Below, piece after piece: positions 10,805 through 23,494 of a stretch of 64,000 nucleotides of DNA. Under the pieces are notes generated by a model. The model was not told where the DNA came from and did not search any database. It saw nothing but the letters and a program-made list of their open reading frames with translations. The first letter of the stretch is position 1; the number at the start of each line of letters is the position of its first letter. Source of the stretch: Haematobia irritans (Eukaryota > Arthropoda > Insecta > Diptera > Muscidae); the NCBI RefSeq assembly GCF_050003625.1, contig NC_134397.1, forward strand, positions 274,964,070 to 275,028,069, written 5' to 3'. A program made the position numbers and the translations under genes.

Positions 10805-11712
10805 CACGCAAAAAAATAATTCTTTCCTCCCAAACGAAATTTTAGACAAACAAACTTCGTTTCTCATTTGCTTTTCCCTGTAAGGAAGTGTATTTGGAAG
10901 AAAAGTATATACTTTTTGTGATAAACGTTTATTCTTTTCCAGGATGTAAAAACAATTTCATAAAGACTAACTCAAAAAAAATTTTTTTCTGGCTAATTGC
11001 ATTTTCCCTCACATCTTTCTCACTTCCACGAAGATTTTTAGTTCTTAGCACCTTTTTCTGTAATACAAACAATGTAGAAGAAATTATACGATTTTATAAA
11101 TTTTTAAAATTTTTTTACCTTTCGCCTGGACGGAGAATCGAACCGCAGACCATGCACTTTGTAAGCCAACACACTAACCACTGAGCTATGTACCTGTTAT
11201 GGTCATCAAGAGATAAATATCCATATAAGTTATATTTATGTAGCATAGCTTGCGGCGCCCACGAACCGAATAAACAAAGTTTATTTAACAGAAACAAACA
11301 TTTAGTTTGGCCCCGTGGAGCAGTGGTTGCTACGTCTGACTCTCATGCCAAGGGTCGTGGGTTCAATCCCTGCTTCGACCAAAGTTTTTTTTTTTTTTTT
11401 TACATACATTCTACATATGTTCCGAAGATTCCGAAAAAAATGTTCAACATTACATTGTACTATATTAAATTTTGAAATGTAAAATGTGTTTTATTAAAGA
11501 CCAAAAGTCAGAAAAGAAGAGTGTTTGATATAAATGAAATGGACTCTCTTGTTGTTTCAAAAATAACTTTTTTTATTGAAAAAATAAAAACTTTGTAACA
11601 AACGAATTTTTTTGGTGATAAAAGTTTAAAATTTTCGAAGCAATTCAAAAAACTCTAACAAAAGAAAAACGTTTTCGGTACACGTTTTCCAAACGTTTTT
11701 TTTCTTTGCGTG
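10805..11712 (-). mobile_element. T element copy 2
   Basis: Reverse-orientation copy of 4656-5572 with ends CACGCAAAAAAA and TTCTTTGCGTG. Module M2 is on minus (11123-11194) and M1 on plus (11306-11380), so both still point outward. The M1 B box is changed to GGTTCAATCCC, which should weaken it. The flanking dinucleotide is TG on both sides, not TA. Intron 1. Confidence 0.85.
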
Positions 11713-12607
11713 TGCCTTCTATAGAATTGGCCATCGGTACAACCTACAAATGAAAATAAAAAACATTATTCCACCATTTGTATATCAAGTATCTCAAGCC
11801 TTAAAACAAAACCAGTAGTTTAGTTAGCTTCTGATTATGGCCACTAACACTGACATTCGCCTGGTTCCTTGCAACTTTGATGGTGGTACATATTCATTTC
11901 AATCAAATGTGGTTGGCATGATTGTTCTTCTTCAACAATCACATCGAATTGTTGATAAAAGGCTCACAACTCCGTTGATTCCATTGGGCCATGATCGTCA
12001 TCATCGTTATCATGAAGACTACTTAGAATTTTTCGAAACTTAAAATGTGCCCAAAGCGTTGAGAGATTACAGCAGGGGCATCCAAGCCAACTGCTGAAGA
12101 GACCAATGTGATGTTGTTGATATCGACAACCAACAACAACAACAAATGAAAAATCTTATCTCCTCTTCAAGCCCCATGGTGGTGGCTACCAAGTAATGCA
12201 ACAACCACTGCCGGCCGGAGCCGACTGTTGCATGTCACACCATACTGGGAAAATAATCATCAAACAGCAAGTTTTTCCAGATTTTTGTTTTTCTTTCTCG
12301 TAGAGCAGACGATGTATGAGTCCACACAGATATTTATGCTAAATCACTTGAGTTTGATATTGAAAGATGCTTTGGCGAAAGTTTTAATGATTAAACAATA
12401 AAACGAAATAATTAATTTTAAAAATTCGTAAAGCAATATGGTATTTATGATAACAAAATGAATAACAAAAATGTCATTAGAACTGAAAGTTTGACCGGGT
12501 CGAAACTTATGTATCATCCTCCATGGATGGAAATCCTATTCAAAAAGGTTTTTTGTATACATAAATGGTAACACAGACTTCAACTACTTAATATAGCTCT
12601 CATACTA

Positions 12608-13166
12608 CACTCAAAAAAAAAAAGTTTTCTTGGATCCAAAGATTTTGACCTTCCCTTAAGGATTTTGGTATTGATTCCGAGCCAAAAATGCTGCTTCTTT
12701 AAAATAAAGAAATTTTTTAACGACCTATCTGGCTTTAAATCTAGGACCAATAAAATTAAAATTATGATACAGATCTCATTTATCAAATTTTCAGTCTGTT
12801 TTCGCGGTTTATTAATAAATGTATTCACGTACAATCAAATGCCAGTTTAAAAATCCAAATTATAACGGATACTTCATAGTAAAAAATGTTTTCTTAATTC
12901 CAAAAAAACTTTAAATCAAAGACGCTAAATCCTCAAAATGGGTCTTAGCCTATATTAGAAGCGTTTTTATCTTAAATCTAAAGTTTCAATATTTCAGTCA
13001 CTTTAAGAACAATTTCTTTAAAAAAAATTTTGAAGCAAAGATTATAAACTTTATTTTAATTAAAATTCAATATTTTAAAGAAATTTGTCCTTAATATTTT
13101 GTAAATTTCGCATCCTAAAATATAGGTTGCGTAATCTTTAATATCACGTAAATATTTTTTTCAGTG
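12608..13166 (-). mobile_element. MITE family A copy, full length
   Basis: Ends CACTCAAAAAAAAA and TTTTTTTCAGTG flanked by TA (12606-12607, 13167-13168). It is the reference copy for this family in the window. Diverged or interrupted copies lie at 1254-1729, 31240-31705, 31787-33385, 39425-41023 and 54190-59308. Intron 1; no coding potential. Confidence 0.8.
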
Positions 13167-13199
13167 TAGAAAGTAAATTGGGCCACGAACGTATGACCC

Positions 13200-15589
13200 G
13201 ATAATAACTTAGCCTTATATCTTAATGGATGAGCAATTTAATCTCCTGTCGTAAATTTTCGTAAACGGCTATTGTCGGACTCGTATTATTTTTTTCTTCA
13301 TTTTGAACTTTTTACTATTTATTGGCTCTCAATGATTAAAATCTGCCCTAATACTGATACAAAAAATTTGTTAAAGGAACTACCCCCAAGGAAAAACTTT
13401 CCTCTGGAACCAGATTTAGACGACCGAAATTCCCATTTGTTTCTTTTATTTGATTTTCTTTAAGAATAAATAACGGGAATAAATGAGAACCGATGCAACG
13501 ATTGTCCCCAAACTTTGTTGTTTGCTTTTAAAGAAAGTTTTTTTTGTGTCAAAAGAAACCTTCGTTTGTCTAAAATTTCGTTCGTCAAAAAAGAAAACTC
13601 TTCTTTCAGTGTAATGAAAATTAAAAAGAAAATATAATTTGGAAACTGATGATTTTCAAAAACAATCTAAGTCAATTTGCCGAATTTGAAAATTTCAAAC
13701 AGTCGACTGATTTTAACAAAAAGTCGATTGGTCGACCTTCGTATCTCTAATGATGAACAAAGGCCATGATATCTAAGATCAGCAAAAGGGCACGCACAAG
13801 CAAAGCAATACGCAGTACTGTCCAGACACAGTTAAATAAACTCTGGCGAATTCCATAATTCTTCAAATGTTAATATAATAAAAATGTCTATTAAATCGAA
13901 ATACTGGAATAATTTAATTCCATACGACCTTCCTCATGAAAGCCTCTATCCCCATTTCCAAGTGGGTATAGTTAAAGTTGCTAGATAATTTTTATCACAC
14001 ATTTGTTAAATAGGAAAAAAATAGAAGGCGATACATATTCGTTGTTGCAGTAGCATAACAGCAGTAGTCTCATATTGTCGCCTATCACAATTGGTGTGAA
14101 ATAAAAAAAAATGATTCCATCTCAAACCTTGTGCCACCATTTGTTGGTACAAAATAAATATTTGTTTTTTATATTTTTCTTAATGAATTTTCACTTAATT
14201 TATATTACATTCAATTTTCATGGTAAATTCACATTCTGAAGATCTCATAAAGCATATGAGTTGTCCTACATTTTCTTATCAATGGACTCCATTTTCGGCT
14301 AGCTAATGCATGTGGGAACAATGGTGAGAGGCTTATTGGTTTAGGATTATGCGATACGTGAATGGATGCACTTTTAATGGATTCCAATTATTGTGCAATG
14401 CATTAGGATTAATACAAACCACCCTCATAATTGAATTTCTTAAGAAGTGCTGAACATTTCCCACTTAAACCATTGGCCTAATGGACCCCTCAACCATTAA
14501 CCCTAGTAGATATTAGCGTGTTTTTGTTTAGCTTTATTTCAATTTGTATATCAAATATTTCATTTATGTTTCATTATCGAGTGGCGCACGCAATTTGTTT
14601 TATTTCAATGTAGCTTCCATGGCTATTCTTCCAGTGACCAAGATCCATCAGTTCACAATTCAGACGCAGTGACCTGTCATCAGTCTGACAATAAAATATG
14701 CCATAGTCTGGTAAATGCTGGCGATGAAATGACTTATTGGTTTTCCATCAAAGCCAATTCGTTGTACAGATCCTATCAAGAGATGGTGTCCATTCCAAAG
14801 AACCGACAATCGTGTCAAAAATATAAAATTAATGCATTTTCGGTTTTGTTGTGGTTTTGCTGATCGTTTTTCAGATTTCTCTGGATTTTATGTTGCAAGT
14901 GTAAAAGAAGAGTTGTACGTGATCAACTTCTAATAATGACACATATTTCTATGTTCACAAAATTCATGTTCATGCCTGCCATTAGGGTTTGGATTTATGA
15001 GTTTGTGGTTGACTTGAAATTCCAAGACAAACTTCCAACAAACAAATACATTCATACTGTTTACATATGTAAACAAATGTATCTACGATATGGTTATGCA
15101 TCGAATGTTGTTACAACAATAGAGAGAGAGAGAGCGAGAGAGAAAATGAGAGATTTTAAAATCGATACGATTGAATGCAATCATCATCAGTCATTGGTAT
15201 CTTCTATGCTACTTTCAAAGCAACTAAATCTAAGAAGATTAACTAAGAAGGCCCGAAGAATTGTGGGCATATGATCATAGGTGGTTTGTAATTCATATGT
15301 CCAACTGTCGGGTTAGTTTCTATGTAGACATGAAGTCACGAAGGCATGAATATATTAATATCTTATGGTATACAGTTGAACTTCTTTAGACAAACTCAAT
15401 TTATTAAAGTGAAAATGTCTAAAAACTTGGATTTTGGACATGGTGTTATATTTTCACTAACATTTAACTGTCGTTATTGTATTACTTCACTGATCAATTT
15501 CAATCACTTATGTCAATATTCAGTCATCTATGAAATGTGATCATTTGAACAACCAAGAATTTAAAACTTACTCGCATTTTCTTCATATA
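13200..15589. other. Intron-1 stretch without recognised genes
   Basis: Mostly unique-looking AT-rich DNA. The segment at 13560-13585 (TTCGTTTGTCTAAAATTTCG) matches one arm of the T elements and is followed by TTTCAGTGTA, so a degraded MITE is likely. A (GA)n run is at 15121-15145. I see no exon-like reading frame. Confidence 0.4.
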
Positions 15590-15819
15590 CCCAGAGAAGG
15601 GAGCTGATCACCTCAAACATGTTTCAAAGCAAAATGTTATTTTTGGACGGCGAATATGTAACGAACATTCTCGAACATTATGTATCTGATTTCGGGAACC
15701 ATGTATATGTTTGCCTAGAACACAAAATTTTTGCGTCAAAAATGTTCCACGTTCACCGTTCAAAAATAAAATTTTGCTCTCGAAACATGTTTGGGGTGAT
15801 CATATTCTTTCTCTGGGTG
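15590..15819. mobile_element. Fold-back MITE family F
   Basis: Long inverted repeat: CCCAGAGAAGG...GATCACCTCAAACATG at the left and CATGTTTGGGGTGATCAT...TTCTCTGGGTG at the right. It is related to 38305-38554 and the fragment at 18867-18960. The transcript or single strand could fold into a long hairpin. Confidence 0.65.
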
Positions 15820-15925
15820 TACTCTAATTTATAGGAGAATTTGGCATATACCTCTTTTCTGCTGAATATTAAAATTAGGAATTGTATATTTGGCAATTAG
15901 TAGAAAATAGTCTCATTGTTTACGT

Positions 15926-15943
15926 TGGCGCCCAACGTGGGAC
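15926..15943 (+). other. Primer-binding-site-like sequence (tRNA-Lys type)
   Basis: TGGCGCCCAACGTGGGAC is one base off the sequence complementary to the 3' end of tRNA-Lys as I recall it (TGGCGCCCAACGTGGGGC), used as primer site by many LTR retrotransposons. No long terminal repeat, gag or pol is visible beside it, so at most it is a relic. A chance match is possible but unlikely for 17 of 18 bases. Confidence 0.35.
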
Positions 15944-17947
15944 GCAGATTAATAATGAAAGCAAGATGGATAGGATATATGTATATCTGGCGCACTTAGA
16001 GACATGATTTCAATCTCAAACACCATTCTTTATTATACACAGAAACTATCTGTTTGTTTTTTTTTTTTTGCTATTTAGTGAAAGTGCGCTCATTTAAACC
16101 AAGTAGTAATGTTATTGTATTGTAATTGTGACTGTTTTAGGGTTTGATCGAATATATTATGTGCATGCAGAAATAAAATTTAATTAACCCAGACTTCAAA
16201 TCAAAACAAAATGAATGAAATTGTAGAACATTTGATTTTGGATTTGTTCGCACGACTATTGATATATTCAACTTTTCCAATGATTAATAAATACTTAATT
16301 GCCTTAATTTTATAGTCGGTAAATCTATTTTGAGCAACATATACAAAATTATGGAACGAATTTTAGTAATCGTGGAATTGTAATGAGAATCAAAAAAATA
16401 AAAATTTCGATTTTCGAACTTTTTAAACTTTTTAAATTGTTAACATTAGACTTTGGCGATTATTAAAAACTTGTTGTTGCCACATTAGACTTTTTTTTTA
16501 TCAATTTTCAGCATAAAAAGAGCTATATCACATTCCTCTTTCAAAGGAAATTCGACTTTCTGATTAAAGTTCGATTAGTCGACTTTGGTCACTATAAATG
16601 TCGATTTTATATTGCTGCGGCAAATATGTCCTAACATGTTTTTTCTGTGCGTGCAGAGTTATTGTGTAAATCAGAAGATAGGCAGAATTGATCCATTCGC
16701 CTTTTTGCTGAAGTAGAGATACACTCCTTTCTTGCCAAGAAATATTTTATAATGCCAAAGGCCTTTAGCCAGGCTCTATCTACCCTTATAAGACCATGTT
16801 TAGAGTACCACAGATATGTGCGACCAACACATAGAATTCGATGAAATATGGTACTGCTGTCGTTGTTGCCCTGCGGCCCTTAGTTCTTTTCTATTTGAGC
16901 ATTGATCAGCTCAACAATTGTTAGGAAAATACCCTACAGATTAACGAGGAAAACAAAAGAAAGGCCTTCTCAACATGCTGTTTCAAAAATGATGCATTGT
17001 GTATATTCCCCAATGAACCAACAAGAAAGTCCGGCTGGTTGCAAGACGGACATTTCATCGATATTGTTGTTGTCGTTGTAGCCCAGTGTCAACTTAAACA
17101 ACAACAATAAAATAAATTTCGATAGATTATTTGTAAAAGTAAATTCGTTCCACACAAACACGCACACACAAATCTATGGCGTTGTTGTTGTGGTTGTAAT
17201 ATTGCCATTGGTTGCCGCCATTCTCATATGGACATAGTGGGCTTATGGTGTATTCTAGAAATGTGTTCTTTAGAAGATCATTGTCTGATATTTTTATGTG
17301 AAAAATAACAATAATCGCATGATCGTTCCTCGTCCATACGCCGCCTCAAATGCCACATTAGGTGACACAAAATCCAAGTGAGTGGTGAAAAAGGCGGCAT
17401 GTTGAGTAGACAAAGGGCGACTCTTTGAAATAGCCTGGCATCCTACATAATGCGAAATACGTAGTAAATTTTCAAACACAAAAGATATTGAGGAGGAATT
17501 GTTTCATAAGAGCATCCCATAAGTCATTTTGAGGGATTGCCGCCTATTGTCACTGCAACACTGCAACCTACGTAATTTAGATGATGCTGATGTGATGGCA
17601 CGATTGCCTTACGACAAATGTCTTATTTACATCCGTAGGATTTAACCCAGATGGCTCAATGGAAGGACATGAAAATAAATTTGTTCGTATGTTGTGTTGT
17701 TCTTGGGACTTCAATATTGGATTTTCCATACTGTGGGGATATTAAAGGATTAACTTATTGGAATTTATTTGTTTATAAGATTGATGGTTTATGCAAAATA
17801 CCACACACATTCACATAATCCTTCTTTTTGTAATAGGAAAAGCATGTGTGGTTGTAGAAATTGTAAAATAAATAATTCATTTGACTTGATTTCAGAAAGT
17901 GCACTGAACAAAATTTCAGAATTCACAAAGAGAAATTTGAGTACATA
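15944..17947. other. Intron-1 stretch without recognised genes
   Basis: No exon or complete transposon recognised. It includes scattered GTCGA-containing segments near 16540-16600 that resemble others near 13690-13730, and a (GTT)n-rich patch near 17050 and 17180. Confidence 0.35.
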
Positions 17948-18812
17948 CACTGAAAAAAATATTGTCGTGAAGTCAAAGATTCTATGTCCTTAAAATACGA
18001 ACGCAAATTTTGCTTAGCATAGGAGACGCATTTCTCTAATATAAAGATTTCTTCCTTGTCCAAAAGTCGATAAACTTTTCAATGAAGTCGTATTGCCCTT
18101 ATAATTAATGGCGATTTCGATTGGGAAGAAAGGTGCAACATTCTCGAAATTGATTGCAAGATATCAAGGACACTGTCATAGATTTTGGATACTTTATACC
18201 TCACAATATTATACATTAATAATAACTTTAGAATTACACTATCATTTGGCCGAAATGTCAATTAGGGAAAAAGTAGTGTAACACCAAGGCAACATATTTT
18301 TTGCGAATCGAAAACGCCCTAAGTGATTTAACTTAAAAATGTGTATCATAACATGAAAGAAAAAGTTTTTGTACTAAGGTCAACTTCTTTAATAATTCAG
18401 AAAAATTCTTTAAAATTAATGAAATTGTCTTTAAATTTGTTTTCTTTCCTCTTTTTCCATTTTGGCTACAAATCGTTCAAAAATAGGACATGTTTTTCAA
18501 CACTTTATTTTAAAGACGCTTTTTACTTGAAAAATAGCATAATTTCTACTGGATGTCGAGTCTGAATTTGGAAAATAAAGTTGTGGGTAACTCGTTTTTA
18601 AAGGACTTTGATAGCATATGAAGAAAAAAAGCTGAAAAAAACGAAAAATTAAAATTTGCCTCCTAGAAGCAAGTACACAAAACCCAAATTTAAAAGAGAA
18701 TTGTGTCTTAAAAGTATCCTTGCTTGTATTCTCCGCTTCTTTGGTTCGGAATCAATACCAATCAATATAGTAAAGGCAAAATCTTTGGAACCGAGCATGC
18801 TTTTTTTCAGTG
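17948..18812. mobile_element. MITE family H copy, 865 bp
   Basis: Ends CACTGAAAAAAATATTGTCG and GCATGCTTTTTTTCAGTG, flanked by TA (17946-17947, 18813-18814). It matches 63330-63898 nearly throughout but carries about 200 extra bases (roughly 18110-18318) where the other copy goes directly from ATAATTAA to GTGATT. Its right end shares the CGGAATCAATACCAA motif with family A, so the two families are related. Confidence 0.8.
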
Positions 18813-18866
18813 TACATACATACACTCAAAGGAAGATGGCTCTAAACCAATTTAACTTTATTTTAG

Positions 18867-18960
18867 TTCATACACGCAGAAAAGGAATATGATCATCCCA
18901 AACAGGTTTTAAGAGCAAAATTTTATTTTCGGACGGTGAACATGGAATATTTTCTTGAAT
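18867..18960. mobile_element. Fragment of fold-back MITE family F
   Basis: CAGAAAAGGAATATGATCAT...AAACAGGTTTTAAGAGCAAAA matches the left arm of 38305-38554; the right arm is absent. Confidence 0.55.
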
Positions 18961-18989
18961 ATATCGAACAATATTCATTTATTTTTGTG

Positions 18990-19084
18990 TGCTTCAGTTA
19001 AGTTAAAATTCTCTAAAACTAAACTAAATTTTCTAAAATTAACCAAAATTTTCCCTCCTGGTGGGTTCATTGTTATTTGAGTGT
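18990..19084. mobile_element. MITE end fragment (GGTGGGTTCA...GAGTG type)
   Basis: CCCTCCTGGTGGGTTCATTG followed by TTATTTGAGTGTA matches the right end of the element at 37681-38229. Only the terminal part is present. Confidence 0.5.
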
Positions 19085-19372
19085 AACTGACTTTATAATT
19101 AAAAAGTTAAATAATTGTTAATTGACTAATTTTTAAAAGGTTACATTTTCAAATTCAATCAATTTGTTATTTTGAAATCCTTTGGTGATATTTTTTCTAT
19201 TAAATGGCTTAAAAAAAGCAAAACAAATCATAAACAAATGAAGCATAAAGATTTACTTAGTTAGTATAAACAAAATAGTTAAAATGTGCATACAATTTTT
19301 AATTTTCCCCCTTCATCATACGAAGTTGTCTTTCATATTTTCTTCAGTGATGTATTTACTTTTTTGAATGTG

Positions 19373-19623
19373 AACTTGTCTCTTATCACTGAGTGCTGCC
19401 CGATTCAATGTTAAGCTCAATGACAAGTCCGAGTGCGAACGGCGTTCCACATTGCAGTGAAACCACTTAGAGAAGCTTTGAAACCCTCAGAAATGTCACC
19501 AGTATTACTGAGGTGGGATAATCCACCGCTGAAAAACTCTTTGGTGTTCGGTCGAAGCAGGAATCGAACCCACGACCTTGTGTATGCAAGGCGGGCATTG
19601 AAAACATTGCACTACGGTGGCGG
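19373..19623 (-). mobile_element. 3'-truncated SINE
   Basis: Minus-strand SINE lacking the (CCTAA)n tail side; the head has a mutated A-box region (CATTGCACTACGGTGGC on plus). An imperfect repeat of TGAATGT(G)AACTT lies on both sides and may be a worn target-site duplication. Confidence 0.75.
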
Positions 19624-19775
19624 TGAATGTAACTTTGTTTCTAAAAAACAAAATTATATTTGTTTAGTTCGACTTGAGGTCAACAAAAAAAAAACAACAA
19701 CATTTTAATACCAATCATTAAAAAGATAAGAAGAAACATCGAAAGTAAATTTTTAGGAATAGCCTAGAAGCCTAC

Positions 19776-19925
19776 AATGGAAAAAATATTGTTTTGAGTA
19801 CTACGATTTCTAGCCCTTAGAATACGAATGCGATTTGGTTAGCACGGAAGACCCAATTCTCTCTCAATTGTCTCCTTGACCAATAGTAGATTAACTCTCC
19901 AATGAAGTCGTCTTGTCCTTAGTAA
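19776..19925. mobile_element. Diverged MITE family H fragment
   Basis: AAAAAATATTGTTTTGAGTA...GATTTCTAGCCCTTAGAATACGAATGCGATTTGGTTAG matches the left part of 17948-18812 with many substitutions. Confidence 0.55.
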
Positions 19926-19961
19926 CTCTAAGGATGTATTTTTATGAAATAACTTTCATGC

Positions 19962-20575
19962 AGGTATGAGGAATGTGGTAATTCCGAAACAGCTGTACAT
20001 CCAACCATCTTGCAGTCTATAGGGCTTTGCCCAAATAAATTTGACAAGCATACTTTTCCTCTGTTGGTTAAGCTACACTTGTAGTTTAGTCAATGCATGG
20101 CTTTAAGCTGAGATCAAAAAACAAAAAAAACAACAATAACGATTGAGGAGAAGCCAACAATAACAAACAAAACGAATGAAGATAGAGGAAGCACGCTCAA
20201 AAACAAACCCAGCCAAATACATACAAATCGATGATTTGAGTTTGGCAAAGGAAAAGAGATATGCTGGCAAATTTGTTTAGGCAGTAGTCGACTATCAAAC
20301 CCTTTTTCGGGAGGTTCAAGTGTAGTTCACGTTGGGTTGAGTGAATTACCCGAATTTATTCTGATAATTGGTTGATAGTTTTGCTGCAAGTAGAGGATGC
20401 TGATGAGGAATGTGGTAATTCCGAAACAGCTGTACATCCAACCATCTTGCAGTCTATAGGGCTTTGCCCAAATAAATTTGACAAGCATACTTTTCCTCTG
20501 TTGGTTAAGCTACACTTGTAGTTTAGTCAATGCATGGCTTTAAGCTGAGATCAAAAAACAAAAAAAACAACAATA
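19962..20575 (+). repeat. Dispersed 430-bp-period repeat (R-internal-R)
   Basis: A block of about 170 bp (GAGGAATGTGGTAATTCCGA ... TTTAAGCTGAGATCAAAAAA) occurs at 19968 and again at 20405. The two are separated by about 265 bp that include CAAATCGATGATTTGAGTTT and GGTTCAAGTGTAGTTCACGT. The same blocks in reverse orientation form 34352-35192. No reading frame. It could be an LTR-like or tandem-dimer element; no primer-binding site or polypurine tract is clear. Confidence 0.7.
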
Positions 20576-21469
20576 ACAGTTTCATTATTTTAAAATTTAT
20601 CCTGTATAATATTAAAATAAATATTTATTTAATAAATATAAAATCAGTAAATTAAATTTATTTGTTCAAAATCTAAATATCATTAAAAACGCATAACATT
20701 TCATTTGCAATATATTATTAAAAATAATTATAACACATTTATCATATATTACCACTTTTAAAATCGAGTAAATAAATAAATTAATTTTTATTTTATAAAC
20801 CGTGATACACAAAGTACAAAAAATTACATTTTCTTTTAAATTGCAAATTACTTATTTGTTTTTATTGTTTCTTTACAAAATTATAAATATAAAATATTTA
20901 TAATTATTTTTAATAAAACAATCCCTACAATAAAAAAAAGTAATAACAAAATATGTACTAAAAATTGGGAGCAAATCTTCCACATTATTGAATTTATTCA
21001 TAAATACAATGATTTTTTGTAACGGATAACTTATGTTCAGTGTAATTTTAGGAATTACTTGCCTATTTTTGCTGCGTAATATTTCGTGTTTTCGTTTTAA
21101 ATTCATTTAAATATTTTTCAGAAATAAAACTCTAGATGGAAATATTATTGTTTTTCAGTTGAATGATTTAGTTCTATTATTAAGGATTAACCTTTCCCAA
21201 AGTTATATCTTAAAAAAATGTGGGGTGTATTTTACAGGTTAAACATAAAAATAATTACGATTTAAAGAAAATTTATCATATCATAAAACAAACAAGAACA
21301 TTTGGCTATTTATGAATGGAATAGAAGAAAAAAAATGGGGAACCATAAGAACTAAAATGGGGGGAGCTAATAGAATACAAACACACACACATACAATGGT
21401 ATTTATTAATAATCCCCCCCATTTCCAAAATTCATTCATATACCGCTTGAAGAAAAGACATTTCGTTTG
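20576..21469. other. Extremely AT-rich gene-free stretch
   Basis: Very A/T-rich DNA without a recognisable element or gene. An (AC)n run is at 21380-21394. Confidence 0.4.
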
Positions 21470-21883
21470 TCACGAATGCATTTGATATTCCCATTTTATG
21501 TTCGCCTTGGGCTTAAATGTTCGATTTTTTATTTGACAATTCCACACAAAATATTGGACATAGAAAACGGTTCCCGCTCCATAGCTGACACCGTAAATAA
21601 TGTTTGTTGGAATAATTAAATTACGAGCGTAGAGACATTCTGGAGTAGATTTCATAGCCGAACAAACTGGATGAAACTTGTTAAGGGGATAAGGCAACTA
21701 GAACTCTTCGAAGAATGGGAGTTTTGTGTCTGCCAATGCTTCTATTTTGTTGATATGCAATGTGAATGTAGAAACTAAAAGCATAAACGTGTATAGAATA
21801 TGTTTCCATAAGACCCATTCCCAGGGAGTCATCCATGGAATGCAGTCCAAGGAAGAAGAACAGCTAGGCCACAACACCGACAT
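21470..21883 (-). pseudogene. Possible nested antisense gene, frame split by one TAG
   Basis: On minus, a frame from ATG at 21883 runs 61 codons to TAG (21700-21698) and continues in the same frame for 75 more codons to a stop at 21470. The first part has a hydrophobic stretch (ILYTFMLLVSTFTL) that could be a signal peptide. The second has Cys at HPVCSA, PECLY and VWNCQ, and a GVSYGAGTVFYVQYF stretch. If GTTTCT...TTCTAG (78 nt, ending exactly at the TAG) were an intron, the frame would join in phase 0, but its donor is weak. Alternatives are a pseudogene, stop read-through, or chance. No homologue recognised. Confidence 0.35.
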
Positions 21884-21909
21884 GACATTAAAAATTACAA
21901 GTCGTTAAG

Positions 21910-23494
21910 CAGTTTTTAAAAATAAATGTTTAAAAAATAATTCTTCAAAAAAGCTATAGATATAATGAAAGTGAATTTTTGTTTTGTTGAAGTGCACATC
22001 ACTTTTAAAACCCTTGTTTGCTTGAGAAAAAGACATCATCTCATTCTGTCAATGGGACGGTGGTAAGGGGCTGAAAAATTACTTTCCTATAATAAATTTT
22101 TGCTTTTATTGCTAAACCAATTATCGATGTTTTAGTTTTACCACATTCATATGTCAATGTTAGTGTATTCTGGGAAAGATATATTTTCCAATTTTTTGAA
22201 AATTCATTTTCATGCTTTTCTTAGAACATTAATTATTATTATGTGGTTGGGGTAACATGTTAAATGTGGAGTCGTTTTATGGGCAACCAATAAAAATTTG
22301 ACAGCATCTCTTGGATAAAATATTCTCATTTCAAAATTTCATCACCAGTCACAGTTCATATCATTTCATACTCATGAAATAAGATGAAAAGAATCGTAGG
22401 TGGTTATGCTTCAGAAAAGACCAGAGCAAGTGTAAGACACGTACAAATTTTGATATATTAACTTCTAGCGACACAGTTAAGAAATGTTAGATTTTCCTTT
22501 GGTTTTTTTTTCTTCGGAAAAATAGAGATATTACGGGCTTCTTAAAGTGCTGTTATGAAATTCCTTTTTAATTGGCTTTGTCAATTGTAAAAAACAAAAT
22601 TTCCTTAAATGAAACAAATCAAATATTGTACTAGTTTTACAATAATACATAAATAAATCAAATTAATATCAATAGGCCTGTTTTCTTTTAATATTGGATG
22701 AACGTTTGTAGGAGCTATCCAGAACAACAAATCAGTGCAAATGTCGCCAGTATGAATGAATTTTCGTAGTGACTTTTTTGATTCACAATAGTTATTCATT
22801 GTGATTAGTTTGTCCAAATAAGATAAAATTAAAAGCAATAAAATGTCATAAATAATCATAGTAGCAAATATTTATTACTATCTCAACAATTTATGCATTA
22901 AAAATGAAGCATTTCCCTAACGGCGTGGTTATTCAGTACTAAAAGAAGACAAGCCTTATATAGATTTTCAACAAATTTACTAAGTATTTACAATTTGTTG
23001 AATAACTATCAATAGCTAAAAAAAAAATAAAACAATTGGCATAGTGCCAATCACTATCACAGTGCAAGCCTTCCATGATATCATTTATAAAAACTCTAGT
23101 AATTTGTCAAATGTCGATAAGATATGGAATACTGTTTTTTAAATGATACTTTATTTTAATTGACCATGAATCGTTAGAAAATTTAGTTCAGATAAAATAA
23201 AGATATGTTTTGCAAATAAGTCTCAGAATAGATATTAATAAATTTGTTTATGTAGTGGACTCGGTCATCAAAATATAACTAAACAATCAAAATAAGAATA
23301 AAGTCATTTCTACGGACATTTGTCATGACATTTGACTGGTCCTTGCTATTATTTTTTTTTTAATAAATATATGATTTTTATAAGGTTTTACTTTTAATGT
23401 AATGTAAATGATTTTAAAATTCCCAAAAAATATATATAACTTTGCAACCTTAAGTGCATCTATATTTAATAAAATCGTGTTTTTTCTATTTCAG
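21910..23494. other. 3' part of intron 1 without recognised elements
   Basis: AT-rich, no transposon ends or exon-like frames seen. It finishes with the polypyrimidine tract and acceptor TTTTTTCTATTTCAG. Confidence 0.4.

Noticed and set aside
10888..11184. 98-codon plus-strand frame
   Set aside because: Lies wholly in the arm and M2 module of T element copy 2 and reappears at 40065.
19962..20575. LTR retrotransposon with 170-bp LTRs
   Set aside because: Direct repeats are present, but there is no primer-binding site after the first or polypurine tract before the second, and the related locus at 34352 has an inverted end and more than two blocks.
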